NCBI RefSeq assembly: GCF_032062135.1 | Contig: NC_092862.1 | Coordinates: 44,711,066-44,775,065, forward strand | Source: Pyxicephalus adspersus | Lineage: Eukaryota > Chordata > Amphibia > Anura > Pyxicephalidae | Length of the DNA stretch: 64,000 nucleotides | Direction: 5' to 3' | Shown: one piece after another, positions 32,510 to 45,478 of the stretch | Position numbering within the stretch: the stretch's first letter is position 1 | Layout of the letters: each line of letters opens with the position of its first letter | Position numbers and translations under genes: made by a program | Notes under the pieces: model-generated | What the model saw: only the letters and a program-made list of their open reading frames with translations | Database searches by the model: none | Told to the model about the DNA's origin: nothing

Positions 32510-34977
32510 AACATCTAAAAATGTAATTTGGCCTCATTAGTACCCGAAAATCTACCCTTTGTCTTGATTTCTTTCCAAAAAATAACTGTTCCACACTAAA
32601 GTTAAATTTAAAAAATCAAACTCACCTTTACTCTCACAGATCCCTCAATTCCTCCAAAGTATCCCTTGATTGGGTCCTCCTTCTCCCTGGCATGTAGGAA
32701 GTGCCAGGCACTTCCATCTTCGGTCTAGTGCAGTAGCCTTCTATAAATGGGAAAAAAGATGCGGGTGATTGGCATTGTTTCCCCACTGCTGGAAAAAGCC
32801 CCTAGGCTATTAGCAGCCAGAAGCCATATGGGAGAGGTGAAGTGGGTAAATCAGGAGGTTCTGCGCTTCCATTCTGTCTTTAATGCAACCACTGCCATAA
32901 TGTAAGTATGCAAGGGCATGCATCAGGATGGCAAGCAGAAGAGAGATGTCTAGAATATAAATAAATGATATCCCAATACTATACCATAAGAGTCTTGTCA
33001 GCTAAGTAAGTTAAAGTTTTAGTTAGTATCAAGTACTTAGTCACTTAAAATATACATATACATCATTGCATCTTAATCCACACTCAGATATGAGCGTAAA
33101 TGACAATTGTGCAACAAATATTATCACCATGCACACTGGAGTAGCAACAAGCAGCAAAATGTATTTTTACGTCTAAAAAATATAATACATTTTGATAAAT
33201 AGTTGTGCAAAAGTAGATTAACTACCATCTCTGTATTAACAAGTCCTCTTATTTCAGAAAATATATAATGTTTTGGCAGTTTTAGGTAATGTTCAGGAAC
33301 AAAATGTTCATTTAAACAAAGAAAAAAAACAAAAAAAGTTCTTGTAGCAATAGGGTTAAACCAAAAATCATCAATGAAAAGCTGAATTATTAAAGGAGAA
33401 CATTTTGCACACTTCAGTTACCCAGTCATACAATAGTGTTCTTGTATGCATTGCAGTGCAAGTAATAAACATGGAAACCAATACAATCTGCAATGTATTA
33501 CAAATATATATTGCATTTGCTGTACCAGAATAATATGTTTCATCAGCAGGGAGCCAAGAGGAAGTATGAAAAATTTGTACTCAAAACAAGCGCAAGGCTC
33601 TGTCATTCCTCTATCTGGGGGCATTTTAGGTCAGTTTTCTTTATTAATTGTCATTTCCATCTGAATATTTTATTATAGTTAAAGTGGAAGTGTGGCCAGT
33701 TTTCTTTTTATGTTTTGGACAGAATGGGGAACTCAATGTTTCAATGCTTTATCTTTTCACATTTGGGAGGGAGAATCTGCATTTTCTGACCCAAGAGAAA
33801 AGTGGAAATTTCTGTAATAGGGATCCAGAAAAATATACAACCCTGATACGGGTTCCACCCTTTCCCCTCTATCCAAAAACGATATGGAAATATATCTTTA
33901 TTATTACATTATACAGTGACATTGTTTTCTGACAGTAATCAGACATATATGCTGAAGTTGCACTGACATCAAAGGAAATTTGGTTACAGGGGAACTGGGG
34001 GAAACTTGGTTACAGCTCTACCACCCCCATGGTTACATAGGATTTAGTGTCAGACAGAATAAGAGAAGGCAAAAGGAGTTTAAGGTAGAGGACTGCATTG
34101 ACGGGAGAAGTGGTGCCCTAGCAGCCCTTCATCAGTAAAGGTTTCTATTGGGGAACCAGAAAGAATAAAGTGATCCCTACATGCTTATTCTTCTTACAAG
34201 GCTGTTAGGACAGTAATTATACAAATTGACTTATAGAGATAAGAAGAAAATACAAAATCAGCTACTATAGCTATTAGCTGAATCTGTTTCATAGGGTCAG
34301 ATAATTGTGGTTCTTGGCTTATGAAGTGTACCTGAAAGCAGTCCTTTTTTCAATGCATTTCTTTTGGCTCCACAAATAAAAATTGTTTAGAAGCATGTTT
34401 AAAGCACCACATTGAAGGGGTTAATTTTTAATAAAAATAGACAGAAAAGCATTAAAATCGGCTGGCCTAATTTCTAGCCGAAATGTGCTCTCCTTTCCGT
34501 CATGTGAAACAACAACAGATACAATTAAAGGCCGTTCATTGCTCAGAGTTATTCATGAGGCCAAGTACAACAAATTAGCAGCCAGAAATTTGAATCAGAT
34601 ATTTAATCTTTCGAGCATGTAAGTGAGATTTAGTGTTGACAATGGCATTTTGCCAGCTTAATCTCAGAAGAAAGATTGCAAGCAGTGTCCTTGAAACTCA
34701 AGCATATCCTTTGTAAGTGAGCCGGGTCCATCTGACCTGAGATGTGTATGAAGACTGTCCAACGTATCTTGTATTCTTCAAATTGTTAGGAGATTTGTAA
34801 ACAATCATAAGCTTTACTGTCTTGGATGAGGGTCAAAGCAAAGGCTATGAAAATATGAAATGATATTGATTGTTTACTAATTGTTTAGCCACACACTGAA
34901 AGCTGATACTAACTTACACTCTCTGTCTCTTAAAAATTAAGATTGTGGCTGCAGAAACACTTTTAAAAAATGAAAAA
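32510..34977. other. No gene; possible repeat then possible conserved noncoding DNA
   Basis: About 32590-32900 begins with ctaaagttaaatttaaa and has a GC-richer body, like other heads of this kind. About 34440-34880 is non-repetitive, with words such as ttattcatgaggccaag and gatatttaatctttcgag. It looks like developmental conserved noncoding sequence by composition only. The 72-94-codon frames at 33446-33932 carry no domain. Confidence 0.3.
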
Positions 34978-35209
34978 TATGTGATCCCCAACCTTTTTGG
35001 ACCTACGGACCACTAAACTTATGGACTCCGGATTGCGCATGCCCGGGCAGCTGTGTGTCACTCAAAGAGGAAGAAACTTCCCCCATAGTGACATCATGAT
35101 GCCAGAACCCGGCCACTGTGCCTGTGATACATATGGAGGACATGGTCTGCGGCTCTTGCTAGTGCACCCCCCCAAGCTGGGTCTGCAGACCACAGGTTGG
35201 GGGCCGCTG
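34978..35209 (+). mobile_element. hAT MITE, related to 62045-62592
   Basis: Left end gatccccaacctttttggac (worn CAGTGGTCCCCAACC) and right end caggttgggggccgctg are inverted complements. The interior words gtgtgtcactcaaag and gatgccagaacccggcc recur in the element at 62045. No clear 8-bp duplication survives. Confidence 0.7.
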
Positions 35210-36289
35210 GTGCTGTGAGCACTTCCAAGTTCATGGCAATCAAACTATTTGAATACTGATTGTACTCAATTTGTTTGAAAGCTTTAAAGGCAAAATATTG
35301 GTGGTGGCGGTGGTGAGGGGTGGGGGAGGTGGCGGACAGACTTCCACTGTCTCTATTAAAGAACTGCTATCCCCTTTGTGATTGTAAATATTTAAGTATT
35401 TTGCTTTCACAAAAGCACATATCAAACCCCTTGTGATGGCAGAAAAGTGAAGTAAAAAAATTAAAAAATAACTTGAATAAAAATAAAGAAAAATGTAAGG
35501 AATCCACATTGACTATAGAGGAATCTACTCCCATGCACATATGCAAATATGCATACCACCAGGGTAATTGTTCATAGGCACCACCTATGAACAATTGTTT
35601 TTTAGTCACTATGCAATACAACTTGATAAATGTGGTATCTATTAATTTGACACAGTCCCATCTGCAGTCCTCAATGTCCATTCCATTACTGACTAGAGAG
35701 TAAAATGGCCCCAATATTTATCTGTGACCAGTGAAGAAGCCCTTTATTTACGCCTATGTCCTGAAGAATTATTTGTCAGTGCACGGAATAATTACACTTC
35801 TGGAGTTGGACAGCTAAATGTCCTCTGCCTGATAAATCAGTGATCAATAAAATGCCCCCCTTTGCTGTACAATGTACATCATGAGAAGTCTTCTGGTTTA
35901 TTAATCAAGCCGCTAGATTAATAAACCAGAAGACTCCTCATATAATAGGAATGCAATATGATGGGAATAGAAGTCTATCCATTCATATGAATAATCACAT
36001 AATAGTATGTATGTTTTAGTTTGTGTTGCCTTCTATTTTATCTCCTTTACTAGAAAACATTTGCCATCCCAAAATGGGCAAGGTTAGGGATATTATAAAC
36101 AGTGAAAATTTGAATTAGGTGCATTTTTATAAAGCAGGTAATGTGTCTTTCATCAAACATTCAATGGTGGTGAATCAACTGCTGTCATTTAAAACATAAC
36201 CATTTCTAGGTTTCACTCTGCATCCTGCAGACCTGATTTTCCTTATGGTTCTCTGAACAGGTCATGTGTGTTTTCACCCAGCAACCTAA
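35210..36289. other. No gene; contains a perfect hairpin
   Basis: A G-rich purine run lies at about 35296-35335. A 49-nt perfect hairpin at 35887-35935 is listed separately. The 89- and 115-codon minus frames (35240-35714) lack motifs. Confidence 0.4.
35887..35935. repeat. Perfect 20-bp inverted repeat, 9-base loop
   Basis: agtcttctggtttattaatc pairs exactly with gattaataaaccagaagact around aagccgcta. Three further pairs follow after one mismatch. Origin unknown. Confidence 0.85.
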
Positions 36290-37457
36290 ATTTGGATAGA
36301 GCAAAGTTGGTTACGGTGATAGGGGTCACTGTTAAGTCTATGAGGAATGGAGGATTTGGCACAATGTAGACACCTCTGGTTCTGCTTATCAGAAAAAACT
36401 ACAATAGTATTAGGACACAACCCTGTCTCCCTCAACAGACTCAATCTATTTGTGAATACTTTGAAGACATTGGATCATCATGATGTCCCACTGTTTTTAC
36501 TGTCATCTAATGTCGGTGGGCAACATAAGGCCCAATGACAAATCAACTAAATCAAACCATTACATTTCCATTATGGAATCAAGATCACCCAACAAATGCC
36601 AGAACTACCACTGATAGTCACAGGTTGGGCATAAGACATATGGACAACAGCAGGACTAAAAAATATTTGACTCCAGCTCCAGGAGCAAATTTATTCCATG
36701 ACCTTCCATCCCATGGTCATTGGGAGCTTTTTGTACCAGTTTGTACAATATGCCCACAATCATATTCCTAACTTCCTCACTTTAACACTAGTGCAGGCAT
36801 ACTAGAAATATTTGGGGAGGCACTCCATACTCCAGAGGTGCCAAACACCTTGTTCTATCTATCTCCTCTATTGGAAGGAAAACAATCCTCCATTGTTGGC
36901 TTTCTTCTACACTCCCTACTATGCATTTATTCCAAACTAAACCGCAATATCTATTTTCATTTGGAGTGGATTGAAACTTCACAGCAAAAAAACACAAGCA
37001 TGCACATATTCTTTATTACCTGAAAAAGCTTTATTGCCACGCCAAATCATGCTACAAAAAAGAAACTGCACCAATGCTGCCAACATATTTTGTGGTTTTG
37101 GGAATCATAGAAGGAGACCCCCCAATGTCAAACATCCTGAGTAAGGGTCTTACTTAGTCCCTTCCTGAATAAGTAACACACTAATTCAATGTTTTATACC
37201 CCTTGTAATGCCATCCTAGACCGTGGAGTCCTTATTTTATCCTATTTGTAACAATATCTGCCATGCTGTTAGTTATGATTGACACTATTTTGGTAATAAC
37301 TTTCAGATTGAGAATAATATTTGAATTTGTACCATGCGCTGGCTGGGTCGTTTTGACATTGTTATTTTTTTTTTTTTTTTGGTCTTTGTGCCATTTTTGT
37401 GTAACTTTTTGTGTTATGTTGCATTATCAACCTCAATAAAATAGATTTTAAAAAATA
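36290..37457 (+). pseudogene. Decayed L1-like LINE, ORF2 end and 3' UTR
   Basis: The plus strand is AT-rich with broken frames. Fragments such as FHLEWIETSQQKNTSMHIFF and, in another frame, LHQCCQHILWFW recall the L1 ORF2 C-terminal end (C...H.LW..W). A T18 run and a terminus reading cctcaataaaatagatttta (AATAAA then A-rich) close it, as in other L1-like 3' ends here. Frameshifts and stops make it nonfunctional. The assignment is weaker than for 6684-7611. Confidence 0.4.
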
Positions 37458-40447
37458 ATTGACATAAAAACAAATTCTTCCCATTGCAAGGAGATTCATT
37501 GAAACAGAAACTCTCCCTAAATAAATGTTTAATGATCTCCCATAAATAGAGCCTCTTTTAAACAATCAGTCCAAATACCTTATATGTCCACAGTTATAAA
37601 ATATACACAATTAAGCTGATTTTCTAAAGGGAAACTTGGGAATGCTAAAAATTGAGTTACGTTATTTTAAGTATTCAAATAATGTGCATGTGAAATAGGA
37701 AAACGTTAATTACCATTAATGGCAAACAGAACTATAGACAATGTTTTTTCATATTTGCATATTTTCTTTCCAGGAATATTTGTAAGGATAGCCAAAAACA
37801 CAGAAATAATGGTCTTCTTTCCCCGTCTAACTGAATTTTGTCAGCAAATACCTTTGTCAGGGTCAAACCAACAATATGGCAAAACCAGGGCATATAATAC
37901 ATTGCAACAGTGCATTACTGGCCCGCAATACCTTAACCAGAAAACATCTATTGACATACCACCGCCAGGACTTGGTGCTGATCGATCTTATGTACAGCTA
38001 CATAATATGTTCATATAAAATATTAATTAAAAATTTATTGCCTCACATACCCAGCATACTCCATGAACAATTAAAAAAAGCAGTTTTAAATATTTGTCCT
38101 GAAAACCAACTGATGTAACATAACATTTAGGAATGTCCCTGGAAATCCAAATCATTAGCTAAATAAAATGAATGAAAGTATACGATCAGTGTTGGGTTAC
38201 ATATATACAGGCGTGGCATTCAAATAGGAAATCAAGCATGAAGTCTCTGGTCATATCATAAATATTTTCTATTGTCATTCTATTTACTTCAGTTTAACAG
38301 CAGACTTAAGTTTGGTTTGACTATATTGCAACAGATCTGTGAACACTCCTTACCTTTTCTATTAGGCCAATGTCAGATAGGATAGGATATCAGCTCCTTC
38401 TCCACCCCATCTGTTAAAACAGTTTGAAGGTTTCTAGTGCTGTGTTTTACAGTGCTGTCTAGGGGTAATCAGGATTAACAAAAGAAGTTTCAGAAAAAAT
38501 AGGGGAGTATGTTGTGTTTATTGGGTAGGGCAGAAATACACACACACACACACCAATATATACATATTTATATTTACGCTAATGGTATAGTAAGCCAGAC
38601 ATTAAGGCATTGGAAACATGTATGAGAATTGTAAAAACAAATTCCCAACAATTGTTAAAAATTATAAAACCAAAAAAATCCGAGCTCTAACACGTTTTGG
38701 TGTTGCTTCCAACAGTAGAGTAAGACTGTACATAAAATCTTGCATACCAGCGTAAACAGTGTAGCAGTTGTAGCCTTTATCATATATACTGAGGTATAAA
38801 TTTGTTTATACCTAAAAATTCCATAGGAAGAAAAAATATTTGGTTTTTACCCAGGTCACACCACTAGATTACTCTGTGTCCTCATGTAAAGCATATAACA
38901 AACTTTTGCCACCTGTGACTATCAGTTTGTTACACACTTTACATAAAAACACAGTGCCATTTACTGGTGGTCAACAAAAATGCACAAAAGATTATTAAAC
39001 AACTAACTCAAAATGACTGAATATTTTACTCAGTAAAAATTGTGAACATTAGCATTGATGGCCTTATATATTAGGATAAAACTATTTTCTGATCACACAA
39101 TAGTATTCCCTGAAATATTTAGGGTTTAGGTAATAACTGTGTCAATTTGAAATTTGAATTATCTTTTCCCTCTATCTCAGCAAATTTCATTTTATTAGGT
39201 TACATTTTTTTATTTACTTCTATTACCACCCACAGTCTCCTACTGTGTGTTCGCCGTTAGAAATGTCTTGTATGATATCCGGTGATTGCAGTCTCCATGT
39301 AGCCTAGCTCTAACACAGCTATAATATACCAAATTATAGAAAAAAATGTATTGTTTGTGCATTTAATCACTTTTAACATGCTTAGATAGAGACTAATAAA
39401 TGATGACATGGAGCGGAGAGAAAGAAAGCAGATTACAGCATGTTGCAGTTATGTTGTTACACAAATCGATGTGTACTTGCAGAGTGGTGAACTAATGTAT
39501 CCCTGAGGAATTGTGGGATACAAATCCACAAACCAAACTCAGACAGCTCTGCCAGGCCCCTATCATTGCAGAAGTAAGCCAGTGACATCAAAGGAATCTA
39601 CTTTGAGCAATTAACAATTAGCCTTCTGCTCCGTTCAGAGGAGCCCAAATGAGGCATGAAACTGAAGGAAATAGATTTAGCAAAGCTGAGGCATGCAGCT
39701 CCCTCATAGTGCAATGTCTGCTGTGCCTTGGAATGGGGTTGCTGTGTTTGTTGTTATTGGTGAGGCTAGGGAACTTGGCAGGAGGAGAGCAGCCAGTTCC
39801 CACTTTAGTCCTTCAGTCAGGAAAGTCTCACAGCCTGCAAGGAGACAGACTGACTGAAAGAGACCAGCCAGCTATAGCACAGATAAGTTAAAATACACAC
39901 AGTGGACGTAAATTACCACGACCCTCAGCAGTGGGACATTGACCAGGTCCTGTCAAGCTGAGGACATGTATTGGTGGGGCTATGTGTGTCTCCCTAGCAT
40001 TTGCTTGTGTTTCTAATAGACGGAAGGGATCCCCTGTAGACTGATTGGCCTGTTCGGTTCAGTGTCACAGAGGCCAGTGCTTTGCTGGCACCGTAGGAGG
40101 AAAGGAAATGAAATTGTCAAGTGTTAATGAAAACAATAATACTACAAATAAAAAAGATTGGTTTTTGCAAAGCACCCAGACGCTGTAGCATGCTAATACA
40201 ATTCCTCTGATCCAAAACTGCTCTGACTGCCAAAGAGTTTGTTATGTTTTTTTGGTGTAGACCAAAAGCAATGTTGCTATCCTTTTTTCTATGATGGATA
40301 CCTGGCCTGCAAAACTGTACAGGTCTCCCCTGATCAAGCTATATAATTATAATGATCCCTCTTTCACCATCATGCATACCTACTAATTAAAGGGCTATCC
40401 TCTATTCAGAACCAGGCCCCCTCTCTGTCTGTCTCACCCTCATCTGT
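37458..40447. other. No gene recognised
   Basis: An (AC)n run lies at 38538-38555. A block near 38640-39110 shares the 19-mer ttagcattgatggccttat with 23715-23733, suggesting an unidentified dispersed repeat. About 39560-39720 is non-repetitive. The 99- and 80-codon frames at 37719-38118 overlap each other and have no motif. Confidence 0.35.
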
Positions 40448-40870
40448 TTTGTTTTTTTTATTGTATTTTTAATAATTTTTCACAGAAAGAAATATAGAGC
40501 AGACATAAAAAATAATGTAAACAATAATTACAAAGAACTTGGGTATAAGGGGATTATTTTGCCATGTGCCACATAATAACCATAGGAAAATAAGTCCAAT
40601 CACAGTAGATGTCTGGTTCAAGATGAAGGAAAGAGATAGGCATCCAAAAATGTTGGAACTTGTGTAATACAGCATAGTACCAGCAACCAACGTATGAAAC
40701 AAGCCATGTTTTTCATGGGGTACCCTCATAAAAGCATGACTATAAATAATTAGAAGGCGAAGAAAATAAAAAAGAGAAAAAAAAGAAATGTGCTATCCCA
40801 CACTTAATGAAAATTATTTAACTTATCACATAGCAAAGCAGTAAGATATTCTATTAAGCGGATATCTTAA
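40448..40870 (-). repeat. Possible L1-like 3' UTR
   Basis: Read on the minus strand the block ends with an A-rich terminus (tacaataaaaaaaacaaaac), like other LINE 3' ends. The body is purine/pyrimidine-biased with no ORF. Weak assignment. Confidence 0.3.
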
Positions 40871-42639
40871 ACCCTAACCCTAGTGCCTCCCCAGAGAGGG
40901 GTATAGTGTTTTTCCAGTGAGAAGCTATGAGGGAACCAGCAGTCAGTAGAATATGGGAGATTAGTTTGCATGGGCAAGGTGGGACTAGGGATATAGGTAA
41001 GCCCAATAGATGTGTCAATAAGACTAATGGGAAATCAAATGAAGTAACATCAGTAATAAGCTGCGTTCAGAAACCTTGGATCAGCAGTACCACCCTTATC
41101 TGTTTAACCAATGATTTTTTTTCCTGGTATACAAAATGGGGGTGTTTCATTGATGTGTGATTTACCTATATACTTTAAGCTAAAAAGCATCACTCCTGCC
41201 TAAGACCAAAATTTCAAAGGTATACATCATATGGCTTTATAATTGTACATGTTTTGTAACATGAATGCACCCTTCAGGCACATGCAAAATCTGAATTTCA
41301 CTTTATAATAATATTTATGATTACAAAATAGAGTGCATGTTGTATATATTGCCCAGGTTAACTAAGGTGGCAGACTTGTGTAGAGTATCCTGATAAAAAG
41401 ACCCACAACAAGTCGAACCAGAAATTATGCAACTTCACCACTTCCTCATTGCTGTTTGTAAATTGTGTTTAGAAGGTAAACAGGGCAAGAATTCAATTTT
41501 TTTATATATTTAAAATATATATAAACCCTAAATGGATGGCACTTAGTTGGCTAAAGAAGAGGGTATCAATAGACAACTCAACATTGTTTCCACCTTCTTG
41601 TTGCAGCTAAACAAAGATTTTCATGGTAAGATAAAATACATAATATTCAAGTTATTATTTAATGAAAATTTCTTATTTATGAATATGGAAAATATATATC
41701 ATAATTAAAAGCACAGATCAGGCATCCAAATAACTGACAGAAGGCTTCCCCCAGACCAGGACATAGCAAAGACATTAAACATAGGGCTGTCTTTCTGTTA
41801 GCCATTTACTAAGCCATACTAAGAACTGTTAAAAAAATGAAACAGCTATTCTCACTCATTTTATTTTGCCCTTCAAGCATTGTAAAATTTTTGGCAGTAG
41901 AATTGGTTCTTTGTAGCATTCCGGTTTATTCAGCAACTATTACGTTGTTGACCCAGCTCCCCATGTCCCATGAAGCACTGTACGATCATAAATGTAAACA
42001 GAAAGCAGGCACGGCTGGTACACAAAACCTTCTGCCCGGCTCTGACGTCATCAGTTGAACAAAAGCTGGTGGCTGTTTTTTTCCTTTACGTAAATTTAGA
42101 ATAAAAGAGTTGTCAGACATTTGTTAGGTAACATTTTCAATGTCAAAATTGTTATAGCGGTCATTGGTTCATATTTAACCCAACCAGGAAATGTAATTGT
42201 TTAGAGCCGTCTATTATATATATCCTTAAAGTCTATAAATTATTTGTCACATTGCATTTTTATAGAATAGACATAAACATCCTCATTACTAAGATCTGTG
42301 CCATCTTGAGCCTGGAACCATCAAATGCATAATACTTGCTGACTGTATAGCAATCTGTTGCAATATTTAGAATTACCTAATATTTAAATATTTTAAAATA
42401 AAATTGATTTGCTAGCTGTGTAAAATGTTGTTCATAAAGACAAATGGGGGCTTTTTAATCTAGATATTTCTTCTTTTTTGGTATGCTGGGAACCACACAC
42501 AGTAATTAAACTGGCTGAATTAAGATAACAACAGCTGTATATTTATACTGTATCATTTTATTCTGGCACATCTCGTACATGTGTTACTTGGCATTTTATT
42601 TAAGGAAAAGAGTATTAATAATGCAGATTCAATATTCAG
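40871..42639. other. No gene recognised
   Basis: AT-rich. A splice-like pair (ttcttgttgcag ... catggtaagat) frames only 19 bases at 41607-41625 and was not called. About 42480-42620 is non-repetitive. Confidence 0.4.
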
Positions 42640-43015
42640 GGCAGAATTTTCCTCACTCATAACCTCGTCATACACATGGCTCCAAGACTTTTCTAGAGCT
42701 GCCCCAACTCTCTGGAATGGTCTTCCTCGTCCTATTCAGCTTGCTCCTACTTTCTGCTAATTTAAAAGAGCCCTCAAAACCCATTCCTTCAAACTTGCCA
42801 ACCCATCTTCTTCTGACTCACTACTTCTAACCATTCAATATCCCCTCTCCTATTGTGTGCTACTTCCCCCACCTCCTAGATTGTAAGCTCATCTGGGTAG
42901 GGTCTTCTCCTCCTCTTGTGTCACTGTCTGTGTCTGTCTGTCATTTGCCAACGCTATTTAATGTGCAGCATTGCATATTATGTTGGTGTTGTATAAATAC
43001 TGTTTATTATTACTA
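42640..43015 (+). pseudogene. LINE 3' end with reverse-transcriptase ORF C-terminus
   Basis: From 42695 one frame reads RAAPTLWNGLPRPIQLAPTF, then a stop, then FKRALKTHSFKLANPS. This matches the C-terminal end of L2/CR1-type LINE ORFs (aP.LWN.LP..i+.a.....FK..LKT..F). The 3' UTR follows (tagattgtaagctcatctgg, tgtcactgtctgtgtctgtc) and then the tail gcatattatgttggtgttgt and an ATT-rich repeat. It is 5'-truncated with an in-frame stop. Its tail is shared with the SINE family, making it the likely mobilising partner (inference). Confidence 0.75.
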
Positions 43016-44686
43016 ATTAGTAATAATTTTCCACTATGACATGGGTGCAGCATTTTCTTCTGCCATTGAGGGCCTCGGTCACATGATGTGTACCTATAGA
43101 CAGTAATTATTAGTATTTTGGGCATACCTAAATAAGCCCTAATTAGCTTTTTTCCCCTCATCTAGTCCATTTTTGTTTTAATCCTTTCTTATTTATGCTC
43201 ACTTATTTTTTTAAATAAAACATTTTAAAAAAGGATGGATCCACTGTGTACATAGTAACTGAACAAAATGCTAATGTGCAGATACTGAAGGGAGTCTCTT
43301 AGTAAACATGAGACTCCCTTCACTTGCCTGTGTCTCTCCTTGCATACATAAATAACATATTAAAAAGTTAAAGCACATAGCATTACATTTACACATTAAA
43401 CATTAATGTTTATGTGTAAGATTTTGTGGTGCACTTCTTAGTTCATTTGGCCACGTCTATTTAATACCGTTCAAGAATATTATAAGTATAATTCTTCCAT
43501 CTCAAATCACACAGAACAAATAAACAAGCCTTTTTGCCTAACGAATCACTGTTTGAAATTTTTAGAAATACACTTTAGGTATTCAGGGTTTAGTGTAGTG
43601 CAGAACATAATGAAAGGGAGCCCTTTGGGTCTACAAAGAAGGTTATCCAGCCTGTTAAAATGTATTTTGAACATTTATTGAACTTTAATGAACATTTATT
43701 GAACTGAACTTTAACGTAGTCTAAGGTAGCTGAAATATGAAAATGTAATTATCAATTGCCTATCCAGATCAGGAAAAAAATGACTAATTTTTAAAAACCT
43801 AGTTAGTTAAATCAATTAAACACAGAAGAAATCCATGCTAATAAGAGGGATATCACACTAATTTTATACAGTTAGCATCTTTCTGGATTGAACTCAGGCA
43901 CTAATTGCTTACTCTGTCACACATCGCTTTAAATCGCTAATGATGCTGTTTGTAATATAACATCCATTTAGTTTACCCTTAGCCTAACCATTAAAGATAA
44001 GGGAGCACACTATGTATACACTATAGAGTATGTAAAGCTTACAAATTGAAGGTCATTTAAAATACAAAATAAGATAATGCTAACTTTTTCTTTACAATGT
44101 TTCTTTTTGATACAATTCAGTTATTTGTTTTACTAATAGTAGTATATTAGTATATTGGCTAATATTTAACTATTTTCTATGGTTCAGGAGTGCATTCACC
44201 TTATCAGCTTTTCAGAAGGTCACACATACAGTACAATACAGAAGCAAGTATTTAAAAGGTGATAACCATCAGGTATGGAAATGTGTTGAAAAGAATTGCT
44301 CATGGGTACTTCTCTGTGCAATGTCAGCAAATGATGTACCTTGCCCCACATTCTATTCTTTACACAAAGTAAGTGACAAAAATGACACCTGGACATTTAA
44401 ATAATAGCCCTCTTTTGATGTTATTACAAGTAACTTTTGTATAACAGCAAAGTGGAATAATACAATCAGCCCTTGTATGAAAGTATTATATCAGAAATAT
44501 TATTATGGTCATAAATTACACAGGATAAAGATAAAGTGCAAAGTACGTATCATTGCATGTTCCATCTGTTTCCAATCTTTCTGGTAATGTGATTAGTATA
44601 TTGAACAGATCAGTGCAGTTATTTTGGCCTGTCTATGAATTTATAATGAACAAAAAGACATTATATGGGCTTCCTGGTCTTAACCC
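43016..44686. other. No gene recognised
   Basis: Contains a 21-bp imperfect tandem duplication at about 43669-43710 (gaacatttattgaacttta). Otherwise AT-rich. Confidence 0.4.
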
Positions 44687-45002
44687 TAGGCTACGTACAC
44701 ACATCAAATGAATCTCGTCTCATAATTGCCTCGGGGCCATTATCGGCAAGAATCTGGCTTTTGTACAGTGCTCGTTCAACGTCGTTCATAAATCCGTCCT
44801 GGCGGATCCACGAACAACGAACAATCGTAATGGAAGTGAATATGGGTGAGGGCACCGGGGTGCCACTCCTTCATTCTCCCCCCTCCCCTTCCTATAGAGC
44901 AGAATTGAGCTGTATATATAGTGCTCATTAGTCTTTTGTCGTTGGAAAGAAACATGAAAGATCCTTTTCAACAACAATTATTGAATGTGTGTATGTAGCC
45001 TT
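44687..45002 (-). mobile_element. TA-flanked MITE of the 7612/8474 family, intermediate age
   Basis: Ends taggctacgtacacacatca and gaatgtgtgtatgtagcctt, with internal aatccgtcctggcggatcc and tgaaagatccttttcaac as in 7612-7943, which has the same orientation. CpG content is lower than in the intact copies. Confidence 0.8.
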
Positions 45003-45409
45003 TGACCACATTGAGGTAAAGTGGCACTTCTGATCTTCTATAATGTTTTGGGTAAAAATCCAGTACAATCTAGTGCCATGCCAGACTCCTAAATGACCAA
45101 ATGCTAACAAGAACTGATGTACTCCACATAATGCGGTACTTCCCACTTGTCCACCTCATTTGTCCTCCCCTCTCCATTGAACAAACCATGCAATAGCATT
45201 GTGTTCAGTGATCACTTGTAAAACTGTCAACTGAAACCATCACTAATGTCCATTTCAAGTGACAGTAATTGAGCGTCTGTACACAGCTTTAGTGTAACAC
45301 TAACCAGACATGAGAACCATTGGTGAAGGTGGTCTTTTGGGAAATGATTTGTACAGGTGGCACTATGTGACTCTGTTTCAGCATTATTCAGGCATTACTG
45401 CATTAGGCT
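45003..45409. other. No gene; possible worn MITE at about 45185-45292
   Basis: Words such as gtgttcagtgatcac and gagcgtctgtacacagcttt suggest the right end of an old TA-type MITE. Confidence 0.35.
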
Positions 45410-45478
45410 GGGTCTACACAAACATTTTTAAAAATGCATGGAAAACGCATAATCGCTGGGGAAACGTCCATGTAGACT
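45410..45478. repeat. Short palindromic repeat abutting a MITE
   Basis: gggtctacacaaacattttt and aacgtccatgtagact form an imperfect inverted pair of about 65 bp. The CGTTCG MITE follows at once. Confidence 0.4.

Noticed and set aside
38350..38420. Donor-like gtaagg on the minus strand with an upstream acceptor
   Set aside because: All three frames between the sites contain stops.
40869..40884. Telomere-like aaccctaaccct
   Set aside because: Only two units in interior sequence; chance.
41607..41625. Possible 19-nt microexon
   Set aside because: A single AG/GT pair this close is expected by chance, and there is no frame context.
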